Origin: Verrucomicrobiales bacterium
GTDB taxonomy: Bacteria > Verrucomicrobiota > Verrucomicrobiia > Verrucomicrobiales > DEV007
Direction of reading: 5' to 3'
DNA: 64,000 bases
Assembly: GCA_002698785.1 (NCBI GenBank)
Contig: PAAG01000043.1
Coordinates: forward strand, 1 to 64,000
Shown: piece by piece, positions 51,576-60,805 of the stretch
Position numbering within the stretch: position 1 is the stretch's first letter
Layout of the letters: each line of letters starts with the position of its first letter
Notes under the pieces: model-generated
The model's database searches: none
The model's input: the letters and a program-made list of their open reading frames with translations, nothing else
Told to the model about the DNA's origin: nothing
Translations under genes and position numbers: made by a program

Positions 51576-52361
51576 ATGACTTCAACTCCAGGCTTCGCAA
51601 ATCCTCCTGTTACAGAGGTTGCAATCGGAGTGTTCTTTGACCTCATTCCAGATTTGGTAAACGGGCATTTTGGCCAATTTTGGGAACGCCACAAAGATGA
51701 TTGGCCAACCTCTCGCGACGCGAGAGTCCTACCTTACCAATTGGAGCAGTTCGATGATTCTCCGGTTTTTGGGCAGTTGAATTTGCACTTCTCCCAGGAT
51801 CCTGAAGTTAGATTCCAGTTTCTGGACATTTCAGAAACTCGCATTTTGCAGCTACAAAAAACAGCGTTCATCTACAATTGGAGAAAGGCAGAGGAAGACT
51901 ACCCTCGTTTCCATGTTCTGAATGATGAATTCACAAACTGGTACACCAAATTTCAAGCGTTCGCACAAGATCGGAACCTCTCGCTATCTTCACCGCGCCA
52001 ATGGGAAGTTACTTACGTAAATTCCATTCCCAAAGGTGTGCTTTGGGAAAGTGTGCAAGATTGGGAAAGCGTGCTTTGTGGTCCCTTTTTGTTTCCGGAT
52101 CCCTCGTACAAAATGAAACTTGAATCCGTTGTCTCAAATTGGAGCTATGTAATTGGCGAAAATGACGGCCGCCTGCGTGCGAGCGTTTCTCATGCAAAAG
52201 ATGCAGAACCAGAGACTTTGACTATCAAACTTTCAACAAGAGGACCGATCAAGACATCAGTCGAAGATGGTTTAAAGATCGGTCACAACGCGATCGTAAC
52301 CTTTTTCAAAGACATCACTTCCGGAAAAGCTCACTCATACTGGGAACTAGAAGATGAATAG
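51576..52361 (+). CDS. TIGR04255-family protein
   Basis: 261 residues. The N-terminus NPPVTEVAIGVFFDLIPDLVNGHFGQFWERHKDDWP matches the characteristic opening of the sporadically distributed TIGR04255 family, and FIYNWRKAEEDYPRF is the second family landmark. These proteins are beta-alpha proteins of unknown biochemistry, found patchily in genomic islands, often with a small partner. No signal peptide. It overlaps the next gene by 8 bp, indicating translational coupling. The gene is clearly AT-rich relative to neighbours, consistent with transfer. Context suggests a stress or conflict role (inference). Confidence 0.82.
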   Translation: MTSTPGFANPPVTEVAIGVFFDLIPDLVNGHFGQFWERHKDDWPTSRDARVLPYQLEQFDDSPVFGQLNLHFSQDPEVRFQFLDISETRILQLQKTAFIYNWRKAEEDYPRFHVLNDEFTNWYTKFQAFAQDRNLSLSSPRQWEVTYVNSIPKGVLWESVQDWESVLCGPFLFPDPSYKMKLESVVSNWSYVIGENDGRLRASVSHAKDAEPETLTIKLSTRGPIKTSVEDGLKIGHNAIVTFFKDITSGKAHSYWELEDE

Positions 52362-52776
52362 CATAGGCTCAACCATATCTCCTCTCCAATTGTCAGAAAC
52401 CGAAGAGGACTCAATAATTTCTCACTTGGGATTCGAATCAACTGAGAAAACTTGGCGTGCTCGATTCCTAGATATCCAAACTTCAATCCGGAAAGAGATA
52501 TTCGAAGACGCGCGCCCTACCCAAGAGGCAATTCAAGCATTGCTTTCTATCTTTAAATCAGTCCAACAAACAGATTGGAAAATGAGGCCTCCTACATCAA
52601 TCTCTTTGGATGGGGATGGAGGGTTCACGATCGAGTTCAATCTAGGCCCGGGCTCTTCAGACATTATCGAGGCAACAAGTGAAGGGGAAATAGAGTCAAT
52701 CTCTATACGAAACGGAAAAGTTCGATCTCGAAAGCCTTTGGCTACTGTCACCACAACAGTCTCCAAATTCGCTTAA
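52354..52776 (+). CDS. Partner protein of TIGR04255 cassette
   Basis: 140 residues, no family recognised. It starts 8 bp inside the TIGR04255 gene. The N-terminal half is helical (LSETEEDSIISHLGFESTEKTWRARFLDIQTSIRKEIF), the C-terminal half beta-rich (PTSISLDGDGGFTIEFNLGPGSSDIIEATSEGEIESISIRNGK). The combination resembles small helix-beta proteins that cofold with a larger partner. AT-rich like its neighbours. Confidence 0.65.
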   Translation: MNSIGSTISPLQLSETEEDSIISHLGFESTEKTWRARFLDIQTSIRKEIFEDARPTQEAIQALLSIFKSVQQTDWKMRPPTSISLDGDGGFTIEFNLGPGSSDIIEATSEGEIESISIRNGKVRSRKPLATVTTTVSKFA

Positions 52777-52813
52777 CCAAATCAGTACGAGCAAACTTCT
52801 TCAAGATTCGACA

Positions 52814-53209
52814 ATGAGGTCCATTTTGAGAAGAATGCTATATACCCGAAATTATTATAACTCGGAGACAAACCACGTCGAACTCAATGCTTTTCGTCCC
52901 GAAAAGCATGATACAGACGGAGTTTCTGTTTCATTCAAACCACCCAGAACAGATGAACAGGAAGGTCTTTCCGGACGAAATCCTGGTGGATACGAAGTTG
53001 CAACAATCCCAGAGAAGGCTCTTGAGTCACATCAGATTTCAGTCAGAGAAGATCCGACTCCCGAAAATCCTGCACATGCCATTATCCCCGAGCTGCGATA
53101 CGAAAATAGACGGTCGGACAGGGCTTACGAATTGATGAAGGCTCTCTCTGACGCTGTAACCGAAGTCACAGGGCCATATTTTCCAGAGAAAGAGAGTTCA
53201 CGAGGTTGA
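52814..53209 (+). CDS. Third protein of TIGR04255 cassette
   Basis: 131 residues. The pattern LYTRNYYNSETNHVELNAFRP...VSVSFKPPRTDEQEGLS...YEVATIPEKALESHQISVREDPTPENPAHAIIPEL recalls small island-encoded proteins with the layout surface strand, GVSV strand, DP..PAHA. Name and function unknown. It starts 37 bp after the second gene; its end overlaps the open frame of the metalloprotease-like gene, so co-transcription with that gene is possible. AT-rich. Confidence 0.6.
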   Translation: MRSILRRMLYTRNYYNSETNHVELNAFRPEKHDTDGVSVSFKPPRTDEQEGLSGRNPGGYEVATIPEKALESHQISVREDPTPENPAHAIIPELRYENRRSDRAYELMKALSDAVTEVTGPYFPEKESSRG

Positions 53210-53250
53210 CCGTGAATTTATTGATGCAATACGAGAAAAGTATCCGCATC

Positions 53251-53886
53251 ATGACGGCAGCCCCCACAATGCCCCACCGCACCAACAACCGCAAAACCAC
53301 GCCCAAGGTCAAAAACGGCGTGGTCCAGACGAAGAACCGCCAGCAGGTCACGCGGCTGAACGGACTCGCCGTGGGCATTGATAAATCGGGAGGTCGGCAG
53401 GTGCTCACCAAAGACGATGCCTGGAAATTTCTCCGCCTCATCCCCGACTGGAAACGCGTCTCGACCGACCTCGATCTCATCTATCTCTCAGGCACGGTAG
53501 CCGAATACGAAGACGGATACTACGAGTATCCTAGTTGGCCAACCATCACACTCAACTCATGGGAGGATGACCTATCAGCCCTCATTCTGGATGAAGAATA
53601 CGTCCGCCTGCACCGACCTCTGCTCAACAGGCTAGGTGTAGAAATCACCACGGGCGAACACGGCATCACCAAACTCCAGTTCAACGAAGACAACGCCCGC
53701 GCCTGGCAGCTTCTCCATATTTTTCTGCACGAGTTAGGACATCACCATTACCGCATCAAGCACGGCCGCGACCGCAGCGCCGGCTCCGAGAAATACGCCG
53801 AAGGCTACGCCTTCAAGATGGAAAAGAAAGTCTGGCGTCGCTACTGCGAAGCCTTCGACTTCCACCCTCCCGGCAGTCCGTTTTGA
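53251..53886 (+). CDS. HELGH zincin-like protein
   Basis: About 211 residues from the ATG at 53251; earlier starts (TTG 53206, GTG 53212, ATG 53224) and a later ATG at 53269 are possible. IFLHELGHHHYR gives an HExxH zinc site at 160-164, with E178-E183 region (SEKYAEGYAF) a candidate for the third ligand. The N-terminal part is basic (MPHRTNNRKTTPKVKNG). There is no signal peptide. Composition changes abruptly to GC-rich just upstream, so the AT-rich cassette ends here. It overlaps nothing downstream; the next gene starts 9 bp later. Confidence 0.65.
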   Translation: MTAAPTMPHRTNNRKTTPKVKNGVVQTKNRQQVTRLNGLAVGIDKSGGRQVLTKDDAWKFLRLIPDWKRVSTDLDLIYLSGTVAEYEDGYYEYPSWPTITLNSWEDDLSALILDEEYVRLHRPLLNRLGVEITTGEHGITKLQFNEDNARAWQLLHIFLHELGHHHYRIKHGRDRSAGSEKYAEGYAFKMEKKVWRRYCEAFDFHPPGSPF

Positions 53887-53895
53887 GTTCCCCCC

Positions 53896-54468
53896 ATGAA
53901 ACCCCTCTACCCCATTCTCCTATCCCTCCTCCTCGCCCCATCCCTCTACGCCGACGTCCCGTGGACGATCGACGAATGGGAAGAACGCTGGCAATCCATC
54001 GACGAGAGCGTGGAAAAGAAACACCTCGGTGACCGCGACATCGGCGGCGATGAAATTGGCGGCACCTACTCGGCACGGAGCTACATGGTCGAGCTGTCCA
54101 AGACGGAAGATCGATCCATCACCGCAGCGATCCGCCTCGTCGCAGTTCCGTCCGTCGGCGAGATCATGGAGTATTCCTTCATGATCATGGAAAACGATGC
54201 AGAGGGAAATCCGTTACTCCCCCCGGCGTCACCTTCTCACCAACCCACCGCAGAGGAAATCAGCCAGACACTCGAACTCCTGAGCGGCGAAGCAATCAAA
54301 GACATCAGCGAGCTTGAGAAACTCCCCGTCTCAGAAGAAGAGCTCGGCGTGGTCGAAGGAAAGGAAACCAAAGAGGTTCGCCGCCTCACGGAGAACGCCG
54401 TCCTCATCATCCACCACGTCCTTTACTCCGATATGGTTCGTTTCGAAATCCGAAAGAAAGCGCGCTGA
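53896..54468 (+). CDS. Secreted hypothetical protein
   Basis: 190 residues. Signal peptide (LYPILLSLLLAPSLYA, cleavage near residue 19). The mature part is acidic and alpha-beta (WTIDEWEERWQSIDESVEKKHLGDRDIGGDEIGGTYSARSYMVELSKTEDRS) with a final beta element (NAVLIIHHVLYSDMVRFEIRKKAR). No domain recognised. It starts 9 bp after the HELGH gene and is probably co-transcribed with it. Confidence 0.6.
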   Translation: MKPLYPILLSLLLAPSLYADVPWTIDEWEERWQSIDESVEKKHLGDRDIGGDEIGGTYSARSYMVELSKTEDRSITAAIRLVAVPSVGEIMEYSFMIMENDAEGNPLLPPASPSHQPTAEEISQTLELLSGEAIKDISELEKLPVSEEELGVVEGKETKEVRRLTENAVLIIHHVLYSDMVRFEIRKKAR

Positions 54469-54636
54469 ATTCTCATGCTAACACGGCCCCTAAAAAGAGT
54501 GCATTTTGCACAACTTTGCAGAATGCACCGCTCTCGAAAAAGATTTCTGTTAGTTTTTGGAATTTTCTTGAAATTCATTCGTCTTTCGGGAGCTAGTTAG
54601 GGTAGAGAGTGTTCTCTCTCCTCCTTCCATCCTTCT

Positions 54637-56130
54637 ATGAAATCCATCCTAGCCCGCCTCGGAACGGCTTCTTGTCTTCTGCTCTCATTCACCATCGCGC
54701 CCGTAAACGCTCACGACCTCGTCTCCGCGGATGACGACGAAGCGCAGGGTACTGAAAATGCATTCAAACCCACTGTATCAGGCAGTGGGCGCTACGTGGT
54801 GTTTCATACCGAGGCTAGCCTGTTGCCTGAGGACGACAATCTCTTCCGCGATGTTTACTGGAGAGACCGCGAGACCCGAGAACTCCGACTAATTTCCCAG
54901 AATGCGGAGGGAGAGGCCGGGAATGGGGACTCTAACGACGCAGTGATTTCTGCGAACGGCGCATTTGTTGCATTCCAGTCCACTGCCAGAAACTTCGTCG
55001 ACGACGATCCAGGTGCCCTGATTGACATTTTCGTCTGCGAGATTGCGACCGGGGAAATCACGATGATTTCCCGATCGCCATCTGGCGAGAGAGGCAACGG
55101 GAGTTCCACCGACCCCTCGATCTCGTACGATGGCTCGATGGTGGCGTTTCAATCCGCAGCAACCAACTTATCCCCACTGGACACTATGCCTGATTCCGAT
55201 ATCTACGCCAGGAGCCGCACCGATGATAGCTCGATTGTACTGGTCTCGCGCAACGCCTCGGACGCCCCTGGTAATAGCGCCGAAATTCAGGCCGTCATAT
55301 CGGGAGATGGAGAGTATGTGGCATTCACCTCATTTTCTGACAATCTGCTCGCCGACGATCCTGACACCGATAGAGATGTCTACCTCTTCCGCCTCGACAC
55401 CGGAACTCTGGAGCTGGTCTCTTACGACAGCACGAATACCGTCTCAGGCAACGGACTGAGCCAGAATCCCTCTCTCAACGAATCAGGAAGGGTTGTAGTC
55501 TTTTACTCCACAGGGACGAACCTTTCGGGAGACGACAACGACGCGTTAAACGACGTGTTCATTCGCTACATGGATGCGATGGCGCCAGAAAACATCCTGG
55601 TATCGGTGAATAACGAGAAAGAAAAATCAAACCTTACTTCCGTTAGCGGTCCCCTCTCATTATCCTCCGACGGGCAGTTTGTGGCATTTCGCTCGCAGGG
55701 AACGAACATGGGGGCCAGCAACGCAAATGCTGGTTTCTCAGCCTATCACATTTACTTGCGGGATGTGGCTGTTGAGAAAACCATCTTGATGAACGATGTC
55801 ACCGGAGGTGCAGATGATAGCTCGGATGATGTCACCATCTCAGCTGACGGGGAAACCGTCGTCTACGAATCAGACGCGACCAACCTCGTGAACTTCGACT
55901 ACAACGGATCGACCACCGACGTCTTCGCTTCACCGGGTCGGGACTTCACCTTCGACCGCGAGGCTCGAGCCGCCGCCATCCAGAAAGCGATACTGCGCGC
56001 GAAGCTCACCAAGAAACTCCGGAAATTTAAGAAGAAGCTCCGCAAAGTCCGCCGTGCGAAAAAAGCGGCCCGCGTCAAAGCCTTCAAAAAGAAGATCAGG
56101 AAAGTGAAGAAGCAGCTGCGGTCCTTGTAA
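54637..56130 (+). CDS. Secreted PD40/TolB-like propeller with basic tail
   Basis: 497 residues. Signal peptide (LARLGTASCLLLSFTIAPVNA). Residues about 35-440 carry repeats of PD40/WD40-like type (VSGSGRYVVFHTEASLLPEDDN...VYWRDRETRELRLIS, VISANGAFVAFQSTARNFVDDD...), i.e. a TolB-like beta-propeller. The C-terminal 45 residues are a very basic two-helix tail (KLTKKLRKFKKKLRKVRRAKKAARVKAFKKKIRKVKKQLRSL-type pattern, only K, R, L, V, F, A, S). Its paralogue at 56319 has the same architecture. Probably cell-surface or matrix associated. Confidence 0.82.
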   Translation: MKSILARLGTASCLLLSFTIAPVNAHDLVSADDDEAQGTENAFKPTVSGSGRYVVFHTEASLLPEDDNLFRDVYWRDRETRELRLISQNAEGEAGNGDSNDAVISANGAFVAFQSTARNFVDDDPGALIDIFVCEIATGEITMISRSPSGERGNGSSTDPSISYDGSMVAFQSAATNLSPLDTMPDSDIYARSRTDDSSIVLVSRNASDAPGNSAEIQAVISGDGEYVAFTSFSDNLLADDPDTDRDVYLFRLDTGTLELVSYDSTNTVSGNGLSQNPSLNESGRVVVFYSTGTNLSGDDNDALNDVFIRYMDAMAPENILVSVNNEKEKSNLTSVSGPLSLSSDGQFVAFRSQGTNMGASNANAGFSAYHIYLRDVAVEKTILMNDVTGGADDSSDDVTISADGETVVYESDATNLVNFDYNGSTTDVFASPGRDFTFDREARAAAIQKAILRAKLTKKLRKFKKKLRKVRRAKKAARVKAFKKKIRKVKKQLRSL

Positions 56131-56225
56131 ATGGATCAGGCTCGATAAAGCCATAATTTTCATAGAACCCTTGCGTTCTCTTCTATGGTAATTATAATAG
56201 AGCGTCTTCCGCCTTCGTTTCGGTA

Positions 56226-56267
56226 GCCGGGTGACAGTCACGATGTGCCCCTGTCACACCCGGCTTT
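56226..56267 (+). terminator. Terminator-like hairpin after the first propeller gene
   Basis: gccgggtgacag...ctgtcacacccggc forms a GC-rich stem with a short bulge, followed by ttt. It lies 95 bp after the stop at 56130 and would end that transcript. A weaker stem, catagaa...ttctatg at 56161-56187, precedes it. Confidence 0.55.
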
Positions 56268-56318
56268 CTCGTAGCAAAAGCAAGAAAGAAAACAACAACA
56301 CCGACCACACAACACCTC

Positions 56319-57785
56319 ATGATCCCCTCCCCTTCCTTCGCCAGGAATGGCCTCCTGGCAGCCACGCTATTGCTTAGTTTCGGCCTGTCACAGGCAGCCG
56401 ACCGAATCTCTCAAGATGCCAACGGAACGGCTGGCAATGGCCCCTCAGCCGCCAACGACGTCACGCCAGACGGAAAATTCGCCGTTTTTACCAGTGATGC
56501 TTCCAATCTCGTCGGTCTCGATGATGACAATGGATTATCCGACGTCTTCGTCTACGAGCGCGCCACCGGAGAACTCACGCTGGTCGCCACCAACGACGTC
56601 GGAGAGCAAACAGCAGCAGCCTCAAGCTCCGGCTCGATTTCCAACGACGGCCTCGTCGTTGCCTTCCAAGCGATCGCCACCGACCTCGTTAGCGGCGAAG
56701 ACGACGATGGCTTTGTCGATATCTATGTGAAGAACCTCGAAGACAACTCCATCGAGTTGGCCTCCCTCGCGGACGACCCCATGAATGAGCCGAATGCCGA
56801 CTGTCTCCTCCTCGGTCTTTCTGGGAATGGAAAATTCGTCCTCTTCGCTTCGGTAGCCGACAACCTTGTCGACGATGACGACAATATGATGCTCGACCTT
56901 TTCGTCCGCGATCTCGATGGCGAAACGACCACTCGCGTTTCGGTGGCCGACGGTGGCGCCGAACTTACCGGCACTGGTCCTAGCTGGGGATCAATCTCTG
57001 ACGACGGGACACTCGTCGTCTTCGCGACGGACAGCGCCAATGTCGTCACGGATGACTTCAATACTTTCTCAGACGTATTTCTGCACTCCGTAGGCTCCGT
57101 TCCAGCGAGCACAGTGCGCATTTCCATGGACTTTAATGACGAAGAGACCAATGGGGATTCCAACAACCCGGTCATCGCCGGGAATGGTCTCTATGTCGCA
57201 TTTGACTCCGACGCATCCGATCTCGTCGATGGAGATGCGAATGATGCTCGCGACGTCTTTATCTACGACATTTTCAACGACCAGACACAGATCGTATCGC
57301 TCACCACGAATCGGAGCCAGGTTGACCAACCGAGTTCCTTTCCCACCATCTCCGGCAATGGTCGCTTCGTGGGTTTCACATCGGCGTCCCCAGACTTTGA
57401 TAACCGTTACTCCGGATCGGGTTTAGAAGGTTTCTACAAAGACCTTCAGACGAACAGCGTCGAGCTTGCGAACATCACCAAAAACAACCAGCAGGGAAAT
57501 GGAGCCGCCAGCATTCCTCTCGTATCCTCGAATGGTGCCCTTGTTTTCACCAGCAACTCCACCAATCTCGTCAACGGCGGCGGTGGAAGTGAAACGCACG
57601 CCTTTTACACCAAGCCCAAGACACCAAAGATCGTCGTAAACCAGGCACTCAAGGCTGCCTTCAAAAAGAAGATCAAAAAGGCGAAATTCGCCCTCCGCAA
57701 AGCCAAGCGGGCCGGTAAGAAAGCACGAGTGAAAAAGCTCAAGCGCAAGATCCGGACCCTTCGCAAGAGGATGAAAAAAATCTGA
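56319..57785 (+). CDS. Secreted PD40/TolB-like propeller with basic tail, paralogue 2
   Basis: 488 residues. Signal peptide (GLLAATLLLSFGLSQAA). Residues about 30-440 carry the same PD40-like repeats as the gene at 54637 (e.g. VTPDGKFAVFTSDASNLVGLDDDNGLSDVFVYER, then SGNGKFVLFASVADNLVDDDDN). Last 45 residues are the basic tail (KKKIKKAKFALRKAKRAGKKARVKKLKRKIRTLRKRMKKI-type). The pair arose by duplication (inference). No sorting signal of known kind; the tail could anchor the protein to anionic surface polymers. Confidence 0.82.
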   Translation: MIPSPSFARNGLLAATLLLSFGLSQAADRISQDANGTAGNGPSAANDVTPDGKFAVFTSDASNLVGLDDDNGLSDVFVYERATGELTLVATNDVGEQTAAASSSGSISNDGLVVAFQAIATDLVSGEDDDGFVDIYVKNLEDNSIELASLADDPMNEPNADCLLLGLSGNGKFVLFASVADNLVDDDDNMMLDLFVRDLDGETTTRVSVADGGAELTGTGPSWGSISDDGTLVVFATDSANVVTDDFNTFSDVFLHSVGSVPASTVRISMDFNDEETNGDSNNPVIAGNGLYVAFDSDASDLVDGDANDARDVFIYDIFNDQTQIVSLTTNRSQVDQPSSFPTISGNGRFVGFTSASPDFDNRYSGSGLEGFYKDLQTNSVELANITKNNQQGNGAASIPLVSSNGALVFTSNSTNLVNGGGGSETHAFYTKPKTPKIVVNQALKAAFKKKIKKAKFALRKAKRAGKKARVKKLKRKIRTLRKRMKKI

Positions 57786-57810
57786 ACGAACCGATAGAAC
57801 TTCCCCAACA

Positions 57811-57846
57811 GCCGCCCTTGCCACTTAAGCAGGGGCGGCTTTTTTC
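57811..57846 (+). terminator. Rho-independent terminator
   Basis: gccgcccttgc-cacttaa-gcaggggcggc followed by tttttt: strong GC stem, 26 bp after the stop of the propeller gene at 57785. Expected to end that transcript. The next gene at 57965 must have its own promoter. Confidence 0.8.
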
Positions 57847-57964
57847 TGTACGGGAATCTTTTTCCTGTAACAAAGCGCCGACGATTTCGAGGGAAGTAGA
57901 TGGGAAAGTTTTCCCCTCCGGCAATAGAACTGCTTAGCCGGAACTTATACGCGTCTACTACCCG

Positions 57965-60664
57965 ATGAAACTCTCCATCCCCTGCTTCGTTTTTACGGCT
58001 CTTCTCGCCGGGCTTTTCTCCATCGCCTCCGCCGCTCCCGGCGAACTCGTCGTGGGGATCAAGATCGCCGACAACACCAACGGACTCGGCGACCTGAACG
58101 ACGTCGATAATTTCGGCAGCTCGATCACCGATATCGGCGACCTTGACGGGGACGGAATTCCCGACCTCGCGGTAGGTGCCGCCAGCGACTCGACGAACGG
58201 ACTGTCCAAAGGAGCGGTTTACATCCTTTTCCTCAACTCCAACGGCACCGTCAAGAGCCAGACAAAAATCGCTGACAACACCGGTGGATTCGGCACTCTT
58301 TCCAATGGGGACCAGTTCGGCACTTCCTGCGCGGCACCAGGAGACATCGATGGCGATGGCGTCCAGGATCTTATCGTCGGAGCTTCGACTGATGATACCG
58401 GGGGAGCAAATCGCGGTGCCGCCTACGTGCTGTTCCTCAATACTAACGGAACTGTCAAAGCCCAGACCAAGCTGGCCCACAACACCGGGGGATTCGGACC
58501 TCTCAACGATAACGACTTCTTCGGCGCATCCTGCACCTCCCTCGGCGACCTGAACAACGACGACATCTCCGAAGTCGTCATCGGCGCCAAGGGAGACGAT
58601 ACCGGTGGCGCCGCGAGAGGTGCCGCCTACGTCCTTTTCCTGACGAACAGCGGAACCGTGATCGGCACCACCAAGCTCGCAAACGCTTCGGAGGGGGCCC
58701 CCACTTTTGCCGATCTCGACAACTTTGGATCGTCCTGTGCACCGCTGGAAGATTTGAATGGTGACGGAATTCCCGAGGTGATCATCGGTGCCGAGGGAGA
58801 CAGCACTGGTGGCATTGCCAGGGGTGCGGTTTACATCCTCTTTCTGAATCTCGATGGCTCCGTGCAAAGTTCGGTAAAAATCGCAAACGGGGTAAATGGA
58901 TTCGGAACCCTTTCTGACCTCGATCTTTTCGGCTCGTCCTGCACCAGCATGGGCGACATCGACGGCGATGGCATTCCAGACATTGCGGTGGGTTCCAAGT
59001 TCGACAGCACCACAGGGCAGAGCCGAGGTGCGCTCCATATCATTTTCCTCAATCAGGATGGAACCGTGAAATCCAGCGTCGAGATCGACGACACCAGTCC
59101 TGCCCTGGCACTCAACAACGACGACTTTTTCGGTTCAGCCGTTATCCGCCTCGACGACGGTGGCGAAAGCGGCCTTCCTTTCGTCATGGTCGGCGTGCCG
59201 GGTGAAAACACGAACGGCTCCAATCGCGGTGCAATTTTTCTGCTCGCGTTAGGAGATCTCCCCATCACGGTGACAACGACCGTAGACGAACTCGATGCCA
59301 CCTCTGCCGACGGCACTGGCGTATCCCTCCGCGAAGCGATCCGCGACGCCAAGGCCACGGGTGAATTCCGCACCATCCTTTTCGATTCATCACTGAATGG
59401 CGAGACCATCCGCCTCAGCGGCAGCGGCCTGGTGTTGGACGATATGGAGGTGCATATTTCCGGTGTGGGCCTGCCTGATGGAATTACGATCTCGGGTGAG
59501 AACACATTTCGCCCCTTCCTCGTAGACAATGTATCGAGCGTCACATTCGAATGTCTCACGATCGCGAACGGACGGAGGGAAAACAATCCCGGAGGAGGTC
59601 TCGCAATAAATTCCAGCGTCGCGAAGGCCATCATCAAAGACACCGCATTTCTGAATTGTACCGTGGATGCAGAGTCCGGCGGCGCTATCGCCAACGCCGG
59701 CACACTCATCGTGGAGCGTTGCACTTTCCTGAACAACACTGCCGAAGCAGGTGGAGCGATCATCCATGAAGGACCGACCGCAAAGATGAGGATCACGAAC
59801 TCGAGCTTTTTCAACAACACCGCGATTTCAGGCGTCGGGGGTGCCATCTTCAATGCCACCACGACACAGACCGATATCAACTTCACCACCTTCTCCGGGA
59901 ACCTGGCAGCATCAGACGGCTCCGCCCTCTTTGTCGAAAACAGCATCGTGATTCTGCAGAACTGCCTCCTCACCGATGACAACATCATCGAAAGAGATGG
60001 AATGGCTGTCGTCGTGGAATTCAACGTCCTGACCGTGCCCGACGAAGATCTCGCACCGCTCGGAGACTTCGGAGGAAAAACCCTGACACGACCACTCCTC
60101 CCGACTTCTACCGCGAAAAATGCAGGGACCTTTTCTCCCCTTCCCGCCTTCGACCAGAACGGTCTCGCTCGCAATCGCAACGGAGGCACCGATCCCGGAG
60201 CCGCCGAAGCCATCGAATCTGCCGACGTCCAGCCCGACAACCTCATCGGCCAGAAACTCGGCAAGCAGAAAGGCAACAACATCTTCAACACCAACGGCGC
60301 TGGCCAGAGGATTAACGTAAAGCTCAAGGGAAAGAAGAAGGCCAAGTCCGTCTTCACCGTCCAGAACGACGGCATCATCCCCGACAACATTTCCGTGCGC
60401 AGCAACAAGCCTAACCGACGCACACTAAAGTTCAAAGCCTTCCAGCTCACCGGCGGGCGGGCGAATGTGACCGGCTCACTCATCCGTGGTCGCCTCACCC
60501 TTTCCAATCTCGACCCCGGCTCGACCGTCCTGTTTCGCACCACCTTTCAGCGCAAAACGCTCGACAAGAAAGCCCGCGGCAAACTGCGTTTCACTTCCAC
60601 TTCCTCCCTCTTCGGCGTCCGCGACACCGTGCAAGCACGGGTGAAGTCGTTGCGGGACAAGTAA
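57965..60664 (+). CDS. Secreted FG-GAP propeller / beta-helix / basic beta-domain protein
   Basis: 899 residues. Signal peptide (FVFTALLAGLFSIASAA). About 28-420: six FG-GAP repeats with DxDxDG calcium loops (DNFGSS...DLDGDGIPDLAVG and so on), an integrin-like propeller. About 425-740: a CSLREA-type start (DATSADGTGVSLREAIRDA) and right-handed beta-helix with a choice-of-anchor Q-like end (APLGDFGGKTLTRPLLPTSTAKNAG, then DQNGLARNRNGGTDPGAAEA). From about 754 (QPDNLIGQKLGKQKGNNIFNTNGAGQ) to the end is the basic beta domain shared with the genes at 12998, 47424 and 60806, ending KKARGKLRFTSTSSLF. Close paralogue of the gene at 60806. Confidence 0.87.
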   Translation: MKLSIPCFVFTALLAGLFSIASAAPGELVVGIKIADNTNGLGDLNDVDNFGSSITDIGDLDGDGIPDLAVGAASDSTNGLSKGAVYILFLNSNGTVKSQTKIADNTGGFGTLSNGDQFGTSCAAPGDIDGDGVQDLIVGASTDDTGGANRGAAYVLFLNTNGTVKAQTKLAHNTGGFGPLNDNDFFGASCTSLGDLNNDDISEVVIGAKGDDTGGAARGAAYVLFLTNSGTVIGTTKLANASEGAPTFADLDNFGSSCAPLEDLNGDGIPEVIIGAEGDSTGGIARGAVYILFLNLDGSVQSSVKIANGVNGFGTLSDLDLFGSSCTSMGDIDGDGIPDIAVGSKFDSTTGQSRGALHIIFLNQDGTVKSSVEIDDTSPALALNNDDFFGSAVIRLDDGGESGLPFVMVGVPGENTNGSNRGAIFLLALGDLPITVTTTVDELDATSADGTGVSLREAIRDAKATGEFRTILFDSSLNGETIRLSGSGLVLDDMEVHISGVGLPDGITISGENTFRPFLVDNVSSVTFECLTIANGRRENNPGGGLAINSSVAKAIIKDTAFLNCTVDAESGGAIANAGTLIVERCTFLNNTAEAGGAIIHEGPTAKMRITNSSFFNNTAISGVGGAIFNATTTQTDINFTTFSGNLAASDGSALFVENSIVILQNCLLTDDNIIERDGMAVVVEFNVLTVPDEDLAPLGDFGGKTLTRPLLPTSTAKNAGTFSPLPAFDQNGLARNRNGGTDPGAAEAIESADVQPDNLIGQKLGKQKGNNIFNTNGAGQRINVKLKGKKKAKSVFTVQNDGIIPDNISVRSNKPNRRTLKFKAFQLTGGRANVTGSLIRGRLTLSNLDPGSTVLFRTTFQRKTLDKKARGKLRFTSTSSLFGVRDTVQARVKSLRDK

Positions 60665-60805
60665 ATGTGCAGGTCCCGAGAAAAGAGCTTTCTTTACGCG
60701 CAGAACACCGCTACTAAGGGCCACCGGTAGGAGAACAGCGGGAAAAATCCCGTCACTTTTCTCCCCTTCGGTATTACTCCAGACTACCTTTAGGACCCGC
60801 TTGTC

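Noticed and set aside
54501-54620. Dyads gtgcatt/aatgcac and agaga/tctct before the propeller gene
   Set aside because: Short and weak; could be chance in a 168-bp promoter region.
57605-59038. 477-codon minus-strand open frame
   Set aside because: Antisense to the propeller gene at 56319 and the FG-GAP gene; its periodicity is just the mirror of the repeats.
59053-60543. Long 496-codon open frame on the minus strand
   Set aside because: Lies fully antisense to the FG-GAP/beta-helix gene at 57965, whose signal peptide and repeats are clear; the antisense translation has no signal, no domain and biased composition.
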